From contig JAESIW010000010.1 of assembly GCA_016802295.1 (NCBI GenBank), positions 62,001 through 126,000 on the forward strand: DNA of 64,000 nucleotides, read 5' to 3'. The number at the start of each line of letters is the position of its first letter. Within the stretch, counting starts at the first letter, position 1. Shown piece by piece: positions 53,973 through 64,000 of this stretch. This DNA comes from Brachionus rotundiformis (taxonomy: Eukaryota > Rotifera > Eurotatoria > Ploima > Brachionidae). A program made the position numbers and the translations under genes. The notes beneath the pieces were generated by a model. It saw nothing but the letters and a program-made list of their open reading frames with translations, ran no database searches and was not told the DNA's origin.

Positions 53973-56258
53973 ATGGAGGACGAGCTCAAATGTGCCCATT
54001 GCCACAATTTCTATTCCAATCCTGTTTTGCTTCCATGTTTTCACTCGTTATGCTATGCGTGTGCCATAAACTTGCAGGAAAAGTTTAACACCAGCCAGCC
54101 AGTGTCAAACAAGATGGCAAAATCATACAGTCCCAAGTCGAGCATTTCTTCAGCATCGTCAAATAACATTGACAACTTGAGCATCACCGACCTCGGCTCG
54201 TCAATTGTATCCGACTTGGACAAATTGAGCATATTCAGTGAGACAGATAGCGGGGTTATGATAAATTCCCAAAACACAACCTCGACTGGCTCAGCATATG
54301 GCCGCGCAAGCTACATATCTCAGTGCTCACCTCAGCTGCCCAAACCACCTATTCTTCCCGCATGCTCGCTTTACTCCACTTATCTCCCATGTCCCCAATG
54401 CAGCCGAATGATTTACATGGATGTCACAGGAGTGGACAGCCTCACTAAAAACACCTGCCTTGAAAACATTGTCGAACGCTTTTTAGATTCCAGAAAACTC
54501 AGCACCAAATGCCAAATGTGCGCACACGAGGAAAACGATGCAGTTGTAATGTGTGAACAGTGCGAAATATTCTATTGTGATAGGTGCCGCGACGCCTACC
54601 ATCCAATGCGCGGGCCCTTGCAAAAGCACAGCCTATTGGAGCCCAAACAGGGACGCGAATCGATTAAAGTGAAGAACAGGACCAGAGAGTCAGAATGCAG
54701 CGATCACCAAAGTGAATTGGTCAGCTACTACTGTTTGCTGTGCAAGTGCAATTGCTGCAATTTGTGTATCACCGAAAGCATACACTTAAACCATCAAATA
54801 ATGCCACTTAACCAATACTGCAAATCACAAAAGGTTGACAATCATTTATATGAATATTTTTTTCTAATTACTAATCAATTTTGATAATTTAGGCCGAACT
54901 TTCCAAAATATTGCAAAATATATCTGAAAAAGCCAAAGTTTCAACTGAACACATGGCCAAGTTAAGATCGTTACCAGACATTATTGAAGTATGAATAAAT
55001 TAGAACAAAAAAAATATCAAAATATTAATTTTTTTTTTGTATTAAGGATAATTCTTCTCAATTTAAAAACATGTTAATTACTGAAATAAACGAAATGATG
55101 CGACAATTGGAGATTAAAAAAAAAGACCTGGTTGAGTACATTGATGTCGAAAGATCAAACAAAATAAAAGCAGTCAAAGATCAAATAACCAATGTGTCCA
55201 GCAAAATTCAAAAGACAACAGGCTTACTGCAATTTTGTGTGGAAACACTTAAGGAGCAAGACGCCTCGTCATTTTTGCACATCAGCGAGCACATGATCGA
55301 GCGAATGTCAGACATTGACATGAATTATTTGAATGAAATGGAACCAAAAATGGTTGATATTGACTTTGACTTTAAGCTAAACTCGGACATAATACTCAAA
55401 GAAATTAAGAAATTAAATTATAAACAATTGAAAGTACCCTCAACGCCAAGCTTTATGGCTGAAGAGTGTGTCAATTCGATGAACGAGTCATCAATTATTC
55501 TATCATGGAAACAACCAGCAATTAAGAACAATACGCAAGGATTCATTTTGGAAATAGATGACGGAACTAATGAAGGTGATTTTAAACAAGTGTATAGAGG
55601 TCAGGACTCTATATGCCAAATAAGTGGCCTCATACCAAATTGTGTTTACAATGCCAGAGTGAAAGCGTTTAATCCGGCAGGCTCTAGCGAATTTAGCAAA
55701 ATAATATCAATTCCAGCAACGCCAACCCTTTGGTTTACGTTCAATTCCAAGACATCGCATAGCGACATGCTCTTTTCCAACAATTATATGACTGTGTCGA
55801 ACAAGGGCTTTGAGGACCGAGTGGTTCTGGGATCCGTAGGGTTTTCAAAAGGAGTTCACTATTGGGAAGTGACAATTGATAGATATGAAAATCAACCAGA
55901 TCCGGCTTTTGGAGTGGCAAGGTTCGACTGTGCCAAAGATCACATGCTGGGCAAAGATAGCAAGTCATGGTGCATGTATATTGACTCAAAAAGAAGCTGG
56001 TTCATGCACAATGGCAAACATTTTAGTCGAATTGACACCGGCATTCAGCAAGGATGTGTAGTTGGAATAATGCTAGATTTGCACAACCACACCATTTCTT
56101 ATTTCGTGAACGATGAGCCTCAAGGCGAAGTAGCATTTAAAAATTTGCCTAATGGGGTCTATTATCCAGCATTTAGTTTCAATCGGAATGTACAAATTAC
56201 TTTAAGTTCTGGTCTTGAGCCACCACCATGCTACGCATCAGATTCTTACTCAGACTAA
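53973..56258 (+). CDS. TRIM9: TRIM9/TRIM67-type E3 ubiquitin ligase
   Basis: Three exons: 53973-54833, 54893-54988, 55047-56258, joining to 2169 nt, 722 aa (human TRIM9 about 710). Domain order: RING split by a long Ser-rich insert, as in TRIM9 (C7, C10, C22, H24, C27, C30 ... C140, C143), B-box 1 (about 180-218), B-box 2 (about 242-280), coiled coil and COS box (about 290-445), fibronectin III (about 449-545), SPRY/B30.2 (about 546-715; VHYWEVTIDRYENQPDPAFG, SWFMHNGKHF). The protein is a class I TRIM with microtubule-binding COS box; vertebrate and fly homologues act in netrin-dependent axon branching and vesicle fusion. The insert keeps SETDSG, like the TRIM9 motif that sequesters beta-TrCP, but not the second serine at the usual spacing. 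Confidence 0.97.
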
Positions 56259-56769
56259 ATTAAATAAATTTATTTTGTTACTTGTATATTAATGTCTGTC
56301 AATAGTTTTATTTTATGTTACAATTTTATATGCCAATTTTTTCAAATATTAAATTAAATAAAAAGTGTTTTTTTAAAATTTATTTATAAAATTAATCCAT
56401 AAGACATCCATAATACGCTAATTTCATTTATTTTGCCAAATCGTGAGGAATATTTTTTTTTAAAAAACCTACTCGAATTCTACCTTCTTTACCTACTAAT
56501 TATTTATTTACTTATAGATTATTTTTCAAGCATAATCTCAAACGAAAAATTTTATCAGATCTTTTCACAAATAGAAGCATCTTTATTCACCTGGATAAGA
56601 TGTTAATTCCTCTATAAACCTCGCTAATAAGACTTCATCTAGAATCAGATTTTGACAAAAGTCAATTAAAAAAGTCATTATAAAAAAGTCTTGAAGTCAT
56701 TTTGTTATATTTTTTAAAATTTTTTTAATCGGAAAATTTAATGCAGAGATAGATTTTTATGTGTAACAA

Positions 56770-56830
56770 GAAATGTTTAACCATACCAAGGTATTGTGCG
56801 ATTCCTTACCTTGGTATGGTTAAACATTTC
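56770..56830. repeat. Perfect 24-bp inverted repeat
   Basis: GAAATGTTTAACC...AAGGTA at 56770-56793 is exactly mirrored at 56807-56830 around a 13-nt loop. The word TTCATCTAGAATCAG directly follows the right arm and also occurs at 56634-56648. Confidence 0.85.
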
Positions 56831-56838
56831 ATCTAGAA

Positions 56839-56860
56839 TCAGCAAGGATGTGTAGTTGGA
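56839..56860 (+). repeat. 22-bp copy of TRIM9 exon sequence
   Basis: The 22 bases are identical to 56045-56066 inside the SPRY-coding exon of the gene just upstream (shared core CAAGGATGTGTAGTTGG). Too short to be functional; it looks like filler DNA from a repair event or element insertion. Confidence 0.75.
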
Positions 56861-57422
56861 TGTGCATAAAATTTTCGCAGAAATTTGCAAACCTAAAAAA
56901 TTAAGTGTAACATTGTATGTTTAATTTTAAAATTTGATTCCACAATAAATTTTTCTTTATAAAAGATATTCAAAAAATCTATTTTTGTTATAATTTTTAA
57001 GCATGATCATTTTAATTTGATCATAAAGTTTAATATGCCTCTTTTTAAGTATTAAATTAAAAAACATGGATTGTTTAAATAGGCATTCCTAAAATTTATA
57101 TTTTTAATAAATAAATAAAGTCAAGTCAAATGAATTAGACCTTACGACTTAGTACAACTCTATTTAAAAAATGCAATTTGATCAAATAAAAATAAAAGAA
57201 TTATTAATAAATTAATCAATTCGAAACATTAACGAATAATAAATTGGTTTACTCTAAAATCATGTTACCTTGTATATTTTGCTATTAAAAATTAAATTAA
57301 AAAATAGTTCAGCTGTCATTGGAAACAACTTTTTAAAATTATGTTTTTCTTTACTTTATTCAAATTAGCATCATTTTGAAATAATTTCTTTATAAATTTT
57401 TAATTTCAAAACTAATTAAAAA

Positions 57423-58649
57423 ATGACTTGGTTTGTCGGTGACAATCGAACTTATCTTCAAAAAATAATGGCAAATATTCTTCTAAATGGTCCAATGCCC
57501 AAACATATTGGAATGATTATGGATGGAAACCGACGCTTTGCCAACTCTAAAAATATAGAAAAAATCGAAGGCCACAAATTAGGCTTTGAAAAGATGACAG
57601 AAGTAAGCAAATTAGTATTTAAATAGGATTATCATTTTATTAATCAAGCTTTTTATTTTTCTAGGCATTGAGCTGGTGTCTATTAATGAATGTAAAAGAG
57701 ATAAGTGTTTATGCATTCAGTATTGAGAATTTTAAGCGAACCAAACAAGAGGTAGATGGACTTTTTGATTTAGCGAATAAAAAACTGAAAGATTTACTAA
57801 ATGAAAAGTATACTCAGAAAATAATAATTTTAAAAAAGTTAATCATTAAATTAGGTCTAATTTGAAACAGCTTGGTATTTGTGTACGATTTTTTGGAAAC
57901 TTAAGCTACTTGCCACAAAATCTCCAGACTGTTATCTCTGAAATAGTCGAAACTACCAAACATCATAGAAATTTTTTTTTTAATTTTTGCTTTTCGTATA
58001 CTTCCCGAGATGAAATGAGCACTTCTATTCGTGATGTTAATGAGGGTATAATGAAAAAAAGTCTAGAAATTACGTAAGTTTTATCACTTGATAGTGAAAA
58101 TATATCAAAATTAAGCTTGTTCTAGAGACATAAATGAAACAATTATTGAAAAGTCCCTTTTTACCAATCAATCGTATAAAATTGATTTAATGATAAGAAC
58201 TTCTGGTGAAATACGTCTCAGTGATTTTCTACTATGGCAATCGAATATGTCAGTCCTGGTATTTGCCAAAGAAACATGGCCTGAATTTTCTGTTTGGGGC
58301 TTTTACGCGGCTATTCTTCGATTTCAATTAAATTACAAAAATATACAAGTAAAGATTAAAAGAAAGCAAAAGCACTTTTAAAAATTTCTCTTCTTAGAAA
58401 ATGAGGATATCACATATTAAACAAAAAGAAGAAAATCTATTCAATCAAAAGGGCAAAGAAATTGATAAACAAAAAAATGACGCAAATAGAACTAATAATT
58501 TGTTAAACAAAAATACTCACTTTTTTACAAATAAAAAAGAGATTGAAGGCCATAATCAACGAAAAGAATTGTTTTATGAAGAGTTAATGATAAAACGAGA
58601 AAATATCTACAAAGATATTTTAAACAAAATTGAAAGCTGTAATCTTTAA
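57423..58649 (+). CDS. DHDDS: Dehydrodolichyl diphosphate synthase subunit (cis-prenyltransferase)
   Basis: Five exons: 57423-57602, 57665-57807, 57855-58073, 58126-58348, 58398-58649, joining to 1017 nt, 338 aa (human 333). Diagnostic segments: NGPMPKHIGMIMDGNRRFAN with catalytic Asp34, EISVYAFSIENFKRTKQEVD, FCFSYTSRDEMSTSIRD, and DLMIRTSGEIRLSDFLLWQS. With NUS1 this ER enzyme extends farnesyl diphosphate with cis-isoprene units to the dolichol precursor needed for N-glycosylation. As expected for DHDDS, the C-terminal RxG motif is absent because NUS1 supplies it. The C-terminal ~80 residues form a Lys/Glu-rich helix, as in the animal protein. Start ATG precedes the conserved N-terminal helix; no better upstream start. 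Confidence 0.95.
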
Positions 58650-59632
58650 TCTGTTTTTTCATAGTCTAAATAAAAGATAACACAATTTATTTTTCAGTTT
58701 TATTATCGAAATCCAGCACTTTTATCTTGTTGATAATTATGATCAAATTAGATACCAAAAAAAATTTAATTTTGTATAGAAAATTAATTTTTCAAAATAA
58801 GATTTTAATTAAATTATAAATCAAGATAAATTTATTCGGAAATTAATTAAAAAAAATGCCAATAAACGAAAAATATGAGATAATAATATTTTATTCAAAT
58901 AAGCAGTTTGAAATTTCTTTTTTTGAAAATAAAAAATATGTCATGTTTTTTTAAATCCTGATTTAAAAGCTGAATTGAAAAATTCAAATTTTTTTCTAAA
59001 ACTTGATTATTAAGTTTATGTAAACGAATTATTGATTTTTAGATAAATTTCTAGATTGAGTCGGATTTCAGATTCATTTATAGAATTTTTTATTTTCTTT
59101 GTTAAAATATAATCAATTAACTTTTTTATTTGGTTAAATTTTATTCGTAAGTAATGAAATAATTAAAAATCTATATTTAAAAAATATAAATTTTAAATTT
59201 TATTAATTTTTAAGACTAAACAAAAAAAATTATACTGTTGATTTAATTAATAATAAATACAATCTAAAAATAGATTGTTTTTTCAATAATTTAACAATAT
59301 TAAATTGTGATAAAACAGATTTACTATCTTTCGTTTGGCTGTTTCATTACATTAGATATTGATTTATATGATTATTTGAATTGAGTGATTAGAATCTGGT
59401 AATTTTTTTACTCTTAATATTTGTTGTAATTTAAATAAATATTGCTATTTGGAACAAAAATTTATATTAAAAGCTAATAAAATGACATAATTCTGATTAT
59501 ATTTTAATTAGAGTTGCGCTCATGCTTTTTTAAGTTTAGATTTCGCTTCTATTAATTAAACAAGTATAAAGTTTTTTCCGATAAATGGTAGTTTAACAAT
59601 TTATTTAAATAACTAATCTGTATCTATTTTAG
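58650..59632. other. 1 kb intergenic AT-rich DNA
   Basis: No gene seen. The ATG of the channel gene at 59633 is preceded directly by TCTATTTTAG, a good splice acceptor, so a 5' untranslated exon or a spliced-leader addition site may lie here. Confidence 0.45.
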
Positions 59633-61388
59633 ATGGAAAATGAAAGAAAAATAGTCATCAACGTTGGAGGTCAGAGATTCGAAACAAGTAGGACTACATT
59701 GAAAAAAATTCCAGCTACCAGACTCAGCAAACTAACTGAGGCGTTGTCAAATTATGATAAAATATTAAATGAATATTTTTTTGATCGTCATCCAGGAGTT
59801 TTTTCTCAGATATTAAACTACTATAGAACTGGAAAGCTCCATTACCCGACAAATGTGTGTGGACCTCTTTTTGAAACAGAGTTGGAATTCTGGGGACTAG
59901 ACTCAAATCAAGTGGAACCATGTTGTTGGAAAACATATACAAAACATAGAGATACCGAAGAAACTCTTGCAACTTTGGAAAAATTGTGTTCCCTTGAAGA
60001 GAGGACTACAGACGAAGATTTGGCAAAGTTGTTCGGCTTCGAAGATGATCCTAGATGGAAAAATGGAAAATTACCATGGCATAAAAAAATAAAACCAATT
60101 TTATGGCAGCTATTTCATGAGCCAAACAGCTCTAAGACTGCTAAAGTAATTAAAATTTTAATAAATTGCTCTTAATCAAAAAGTATTATTATATTTACTG
60201 AGATAGCTAAATAAACAATATTGATTGATATTCCGGAAACCAAAAAAAAAATCAATCTCGAGAGTATAATACTTTTTGATTATGTATAAATCAATATTTT
60301 ATATAAGAACTAAAAAATTAAAGGTTCTAACTTATGTTTCTGTGTTTTTCATAACACTTTCAATTTTGACATTTTGTTTCTCTACTGTTAACGATTTGTG
60401 CCAAAGTACATTATTTTGCCGAAGTTACAATCTCAAAGTTTCATATGTACAAGAAAATCATCAAAGTGTTATCAATCTGGCAATTAGTAGCCAGCAAAGA
60501 GTTCCAAATATTCTAGATTACATTGAATATATATGTATAATATGGTTTACCATTGAGTTTGGTATCAAGAGCTCAGTATCACCTAATAAGATAAAATTTT
60601 TTACCAGTCCCGTTACATGGATAGATTTATTGGCAAATATTTGGTTTTATGTTGATTTAATTTACAATTATTTTATTTTCGATGAATCATTTGACACCCA
60701 TCCAGCCTGGGATCTATTTGGAACTATCAGAATTATGAGACTATTCAAGCTTTTTAATCATTATCCCGGTCTAAGAATAATAATTGCTTCGTTAAAAGCA
60801 AGCGCCAGAGTGTTTAAGCTTTTGATATTTTTTATTGGTGTTGCAGTTATTATATTTGCAAGCCTGATATTCTATTCCGAAAAATTAGCTGCAGATATTG
60901 ATAATGGTGGAAATGGAATGAATGGTCTGATTGTATCTAGTCATGCTCATCAAGGCCAGCACAACAGTGGCAACCATTTTTCCTCTATTATAGAAGCAAT
61001 TTGGTATTTTAAATATTTTTTTTGAAGCAAAATTTCACATTTAATTTTAAGGTTTGCTGTTGCTTCTCTTACAACAGTTGGTTTTGGGGACTATTATCCA
61101 AAGACTACAATGGGCATGATTTTTGGAGCACTGTGTACAGTTACAGGAGTTTTGATGATTGATTTACCAATGCCTATTATAGTTAGGAATTTTGCCAACT
61201 ACTACAATCATTTGCAAGCTCATTCTAAATTTCCTAGAAGATTGCGAAGAAAAGTGCTGCCAATTGAAATTGTGAGGCCAAAACCGCAAAATTGTCAACA
61301 TAATAACGCAGTTAAATATGGTGTCAGCTCATCGTCTGAATTGGCTCTTATTACATCAAAAATAAAAAACATTGACGAAGTTTTGTAA
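59633..61388 (+). CDS. Shaw-like (Kv3) voltage-gated K+ channel subunit, divergent
   Basis: Three exons: 59633-60145, 60324-61003, 61052-61388, joining to 1530 nt, 509 aa. The T1 tetramerisation domain starts INVGGQRFETSRTTLKKIPA and has Kv3-specific FETELEFWGLDSNQVEPCCW and KHRDTEETLATLE. Six membrane segments follow. S4 reads GTIRIMRLFKLFNH, so the first two arginine positions and the last are replaced, leaving R, R, K. The pore filter is TTVGFGD (405-411), with Phe for the usual Tyr. The S6 hinge is PMP (437-439) instead of PVP. The T1 domain is well conserved but the membrane part much less so, suggesting a modulatory or altered-gating subunit. Intron 1 (178 bp) holds a MITE. Confidence 0.9.
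60173..60282. mobile_element. 110-bp TA-flanked MITE in the K+ channel intron
   Basis: TAATCAAAAAGTATTAT at the left (60173-60189) is mirrored exactly at 60266-60282. If TA is the duplicated target, the terminal repeat is about 15 bp and the element about 106 bp, fitting Tc1/mariner-type MITEs. Without it the intron would be near 70 bp, close to others in this window. Confidence 0.6.
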
Positions 61389-61538
61389 TAAAAAAATGTT
61401 TAAAATCAATTAATTTATTCAAATAAAATTTCAACTTAATTTTGCTTTACTAAATTTTTTGAGATGTTAGAATTCATTTTTTTTAAATTATAAAAAATAA
61501 TTTAATAGAATTAAAGAAAAAATAATTATTTTTGAATC

Positions 61539-63329
61539 ATGTCCAAATCTCTTATTGAATTTAAAGATTTGACCAGCTATATTACCAGTCTTCCTGCAAC
61601 TGTTATCGAAAACATTTTCGATCATCCGACGACATGCTTAGCTATATTCAGGGAGCTTCCTCAATTGGCAAAGCATTTCGTGATGCGCTTGTTACTAATT
61701 AACCAAGAAGTTCCAAAAGTTACCATTGATTCATGGGTTGATTCTAAATTTCACGAGTATTTGATCATTAAAGTTTAAAACTCTTTTAACAGCAATTTTG
61801 TTTAGACAAAGAAACGAATCGATAAAAATTCTATCTAATCTTGCAATTTGGCAAGAAGTAAAAACACAAGCTGGCTTTTCAGCATTTATTTTGAAAAAGT
61901 CTTTTAAAGAAAATCTTCATTCGGGTATTTTTAATTTAGAAAAACCCAAAAGAGACGAGCAAGCAAATTTTGTTGATCCAAAGATAATTGAAAAATTAGA
62001 TAATTACGCTATTGAAAGGTGGGAAGTAGGTTTATTAATTGATAAATATTGATCTTGGAATGGATTAAAAGCATTTTTTTTAAAGTCTATCTTAAAATAT
62101 ATTGTAAACCCGAAAGATGCTAAAAATCAAATATGTAATTCAACAAAAGAAGCGCTCAAATTTGCTGGTTTAATGAAAAGCATTGATGGCAATTATGTCC
62201 CGCCGCAACCAAGCCATGACAAAGACGACATGACGTCTGATGAACCAGTCGTCTTGACCGCTGCCGCATTTCAATTTTTACTTTGGAATAGGAAAGTTCA
62301 AATTTGGTACTTTATTATTCAGCTTCTAGAGTATTGCTGGCAAGTAATAATTAAAGAAAAGTTTAAAAAAATACCAATTAAATAAAAATTAAAGAAAAAC
62401 AACCAGGATTTATCAGAATGCTTGACACTATTGTTCGAACTAAGTTTTTCGACTTTTGGCAAAGAGTATTCATGTGAGCATTTTTCAGATAACAAGATAG
62501 AATTTTTGCAAGAATTAAGAAAAGTTGGCTTAGTGTTTATGAAAACTGTAATTATCAAGAATGTTTTTAAAAATTGCTAAGACTATTTTTTACTGTTTTA
62601 GAGAAAAATAAAGCGATTTTATCCGACAAGATTAGTTATTCAGCTTGCCAATGGAGTCAATACTAGTGCTGAGTGTGAAAAAGATGATAAAGGATACATA
62701 ATCGTAGAAACAAATTACCGGATTTATGCTTACACTGATTCAAATTTGAAAATAAGCTTATTAGCTTTATTTTCTGATTTGATGTTTAGATTTCCTAACA
62801 TGGTCGTGGCCTCTCTGACAAGAGAGAGTGTTCGTGAAGCTTTTAAAATGGGAATAACTGGCCAACAAGTATTCATTTATTTTTGTCTATTTATTGATTA
62901 TTTTATACAACAAAATTAAGATAGTCAATTTTTTGAGATCGAATGCACATCCACAAATAAGCTCAAGAGTAAAATTTGACAAAAAGTCTGATAAATAAGA
63001 TTGATTAATTTACATATGTTTATATTAGAAGCCAGTTCTGCCTGAGACCGTTTCAGATCAAATTCATTTTTGGTATAATGAAAGAAATAGATTAAAATTT
63101 TTCGAAGGAGTTTTTTACGGGCAATTTAACTCGGATGATGACTTTTTGTCTCTAAAAAATTACGCTAGGGTAAAAATTTTATAATTAGTATAAAAAAATT
63201 GCTTTCATTTTTAATTAAAAGGATATTGATGCGCTGATTTGGTTCAATGATTCAAAGAGGTTAATGGTTGCTAAAAAGTCATCTCATGACGCCATCAAAA
63301 AATTTTATAAGCAAAATAAACCTAAATAA
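61539..63329 (+). CDS. GTF2H4: TFIIH subunit p52 (GTF2H4/Tfb2)
   Basis: Eight exons: 61539-61756, 61806-62025, 62086-62343, 62395-62547, 62602-62868, 62921-62968, 63029-63169, 63222-63329, joining to 1413 nt, 470 aa (human 462). Family segments: HPTTCLAIFRELPQLAKHFV, LDNYAIERWESILKYIV, LTAAAFQFLLWNRKVQIWYF, IVETNYRIYAYTDSNLKISL, RFPNMVVASLTRESVREAF, and the C-terminal clutch LPETVSDQIHFWYNERNRLK ... ARDIDALIWFNDSKRLMV. p52 anchors and stimulates the XPB translocase in TFIIH for promoter opening and nucleotide excision repair. The gene starts 151 bp after the channel gene. Introns are 47-60 bp. Confidence 0.96.
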
Positions 63330-64000
63330 TATTATTTATATACAACGACTTTTTTTTTTTTAAATTGTAAATAAAATCCTTAATGATGATAGATTCATCG
63401 CTTAAATTTAAACAGAATATTTATTTATTTTTTAAAGAAACATAAAGATAATTTGGCAAAAGACCAGGCTTATATTTAAAACTGGCACTGTAAAATATTT
63501 AAGCAATTCTATGTCTTACATGGCACCTAAAATTCCCAACAGCGTATAATTGGCTGTATACTACAAATTAAAATAATATTTTAAAAAGTTAAAAAATTTT
63601 AGCAACAGTTTAAAATCCTATTTGGTGACTTGTTATTTACAAATGTCGCTGACTATAAATATAATTTATTTCTATTATAAATCATTTTGGCTCCGTCTTG
63701 GTTTTTATACAAAGTTGTTAAATTGTTTTAAAGAAATATTTTATTATTATTATTTAAGTCTATGATAGACTTCTAGGAAATGATGGTGAAGTTTTTAGTT
63801 CTTTGGATTTGTGTATACTGAAGTAGCATGTCAATTCTTTGTTAAATCAACTACTCCATTCAATTAACTTTATTAGAATTTAAAAATGTGTCATTTCGGG
63901 TCTAGCTAATTATTAGAACATGTGATCATAGATTTCGTGACCAAAGTTAATCACAAAATTCTTGGAAAAATGTGATCAAATATTTTTTGTATGAGAAGGC
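63330..64000. other. Intergenic AT-rich DNA at the right end
   Basis: No gene seen. It contains the presumed poly-A site of the p52 gene. Confidence 0.5.

Larger units (their letters stand above)
56259..57422. other. 1.2 kb intergenic DNA with a perfect hairpin
   Basis: No gene. It contains a perfect inverted repeat at 56770-56830 and a 22-bp copy of TRIM9 coding sequence, both listed separately, plus the presumed DHDDS promoter. Confidence 0.5.

Noticed and set aside
62319..62558. 79-codon minus-strand frame
   Set aside because: Opposite p52 exon 4 and its intron; shadow only.

Overview
This is a strongly AT-rich animal nuclear genome window. It contains metazoan genes (PSMA6, syntaxin-5, TRIM9, TFIIH p52, DHDDS, a Shaw-type K+ channel, LOXHD1-like PLAT protein, lachesin-like Ig protein) cut by very short introns, mostly 47-60 bp with GT...AG ends. 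Compact genes, tiny introns, low GC and many decayed non-LTR and DNA transposons suggest a small invertebrate. A monogonont rotifer of the Brachionus type is my best guess, an inference and not a proof. For every multi-exon gene described as complete, I joined the exons by hand and checked that their lengths sum to a multiple of three.

Layout. 0.4-1.6 kb: TPRG1-like gene (-). 2.7-4.2 kb: two decayed non-LTR reverse transcriptase ends. 5.1-6.0 kb: PSMA6 (+). 8.4-10.0 kb: a duplicated 0.46 kb unit carrying a 49-aa Cys-pair/Met-Pro protein. 10.8-14.8 kb: RDH13-like dehydrogenase and syntaxin-5, both (-). 16.5-18.9 kb: transposon territory, with a MULE-like C-terminus and a 1.0 kb piggyBac deletion derivative with intact ends. 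20.2-22.0 kb: an unrecognised secreted protein with a TATA box. 22.8-25.0 kb: an intronless divergent 7TM receptor. 25.8-28.2 kb: reverse transcriptase and Tc1/mariner fossils. 28.6-33.3 kb: PLAT (LOXHD1-like) gene with a 2.4 kb intron full of element debris. 33.6-34.9 kb: lachesin-like gene. 35.4-35.7 kb: a hAT-type MITE. 36.8-44.8 kb: two tandem 26-exon paralogues coding type II membrane proteins with 14-15 cysteine-rich repeats; only the second keeps a C-type lectin domain. 44.8-54.0 kb: a 9 kb gene desert with a block that looks like regulatory DNA. 54.0-56.3 kb: TRIM9. 57.4-63.3 kb: DHDDS, a Shaw-like K+ channel and TFIIH p52, closely packed on (+).

The housekeeping genes work in protein degradation (PSMA6), ER-Golgi fusion (STX5), dolichol synthesis (DHDDS) and transcription/repair (p52). 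They show no common pathway, as expected in an animal genome. The most novel material is the pair of repeat-rich membrane proteins with micro-exons, the duplicated mini-gene, the unrecognised secreted protein and the channel with an altered filter and sensor.
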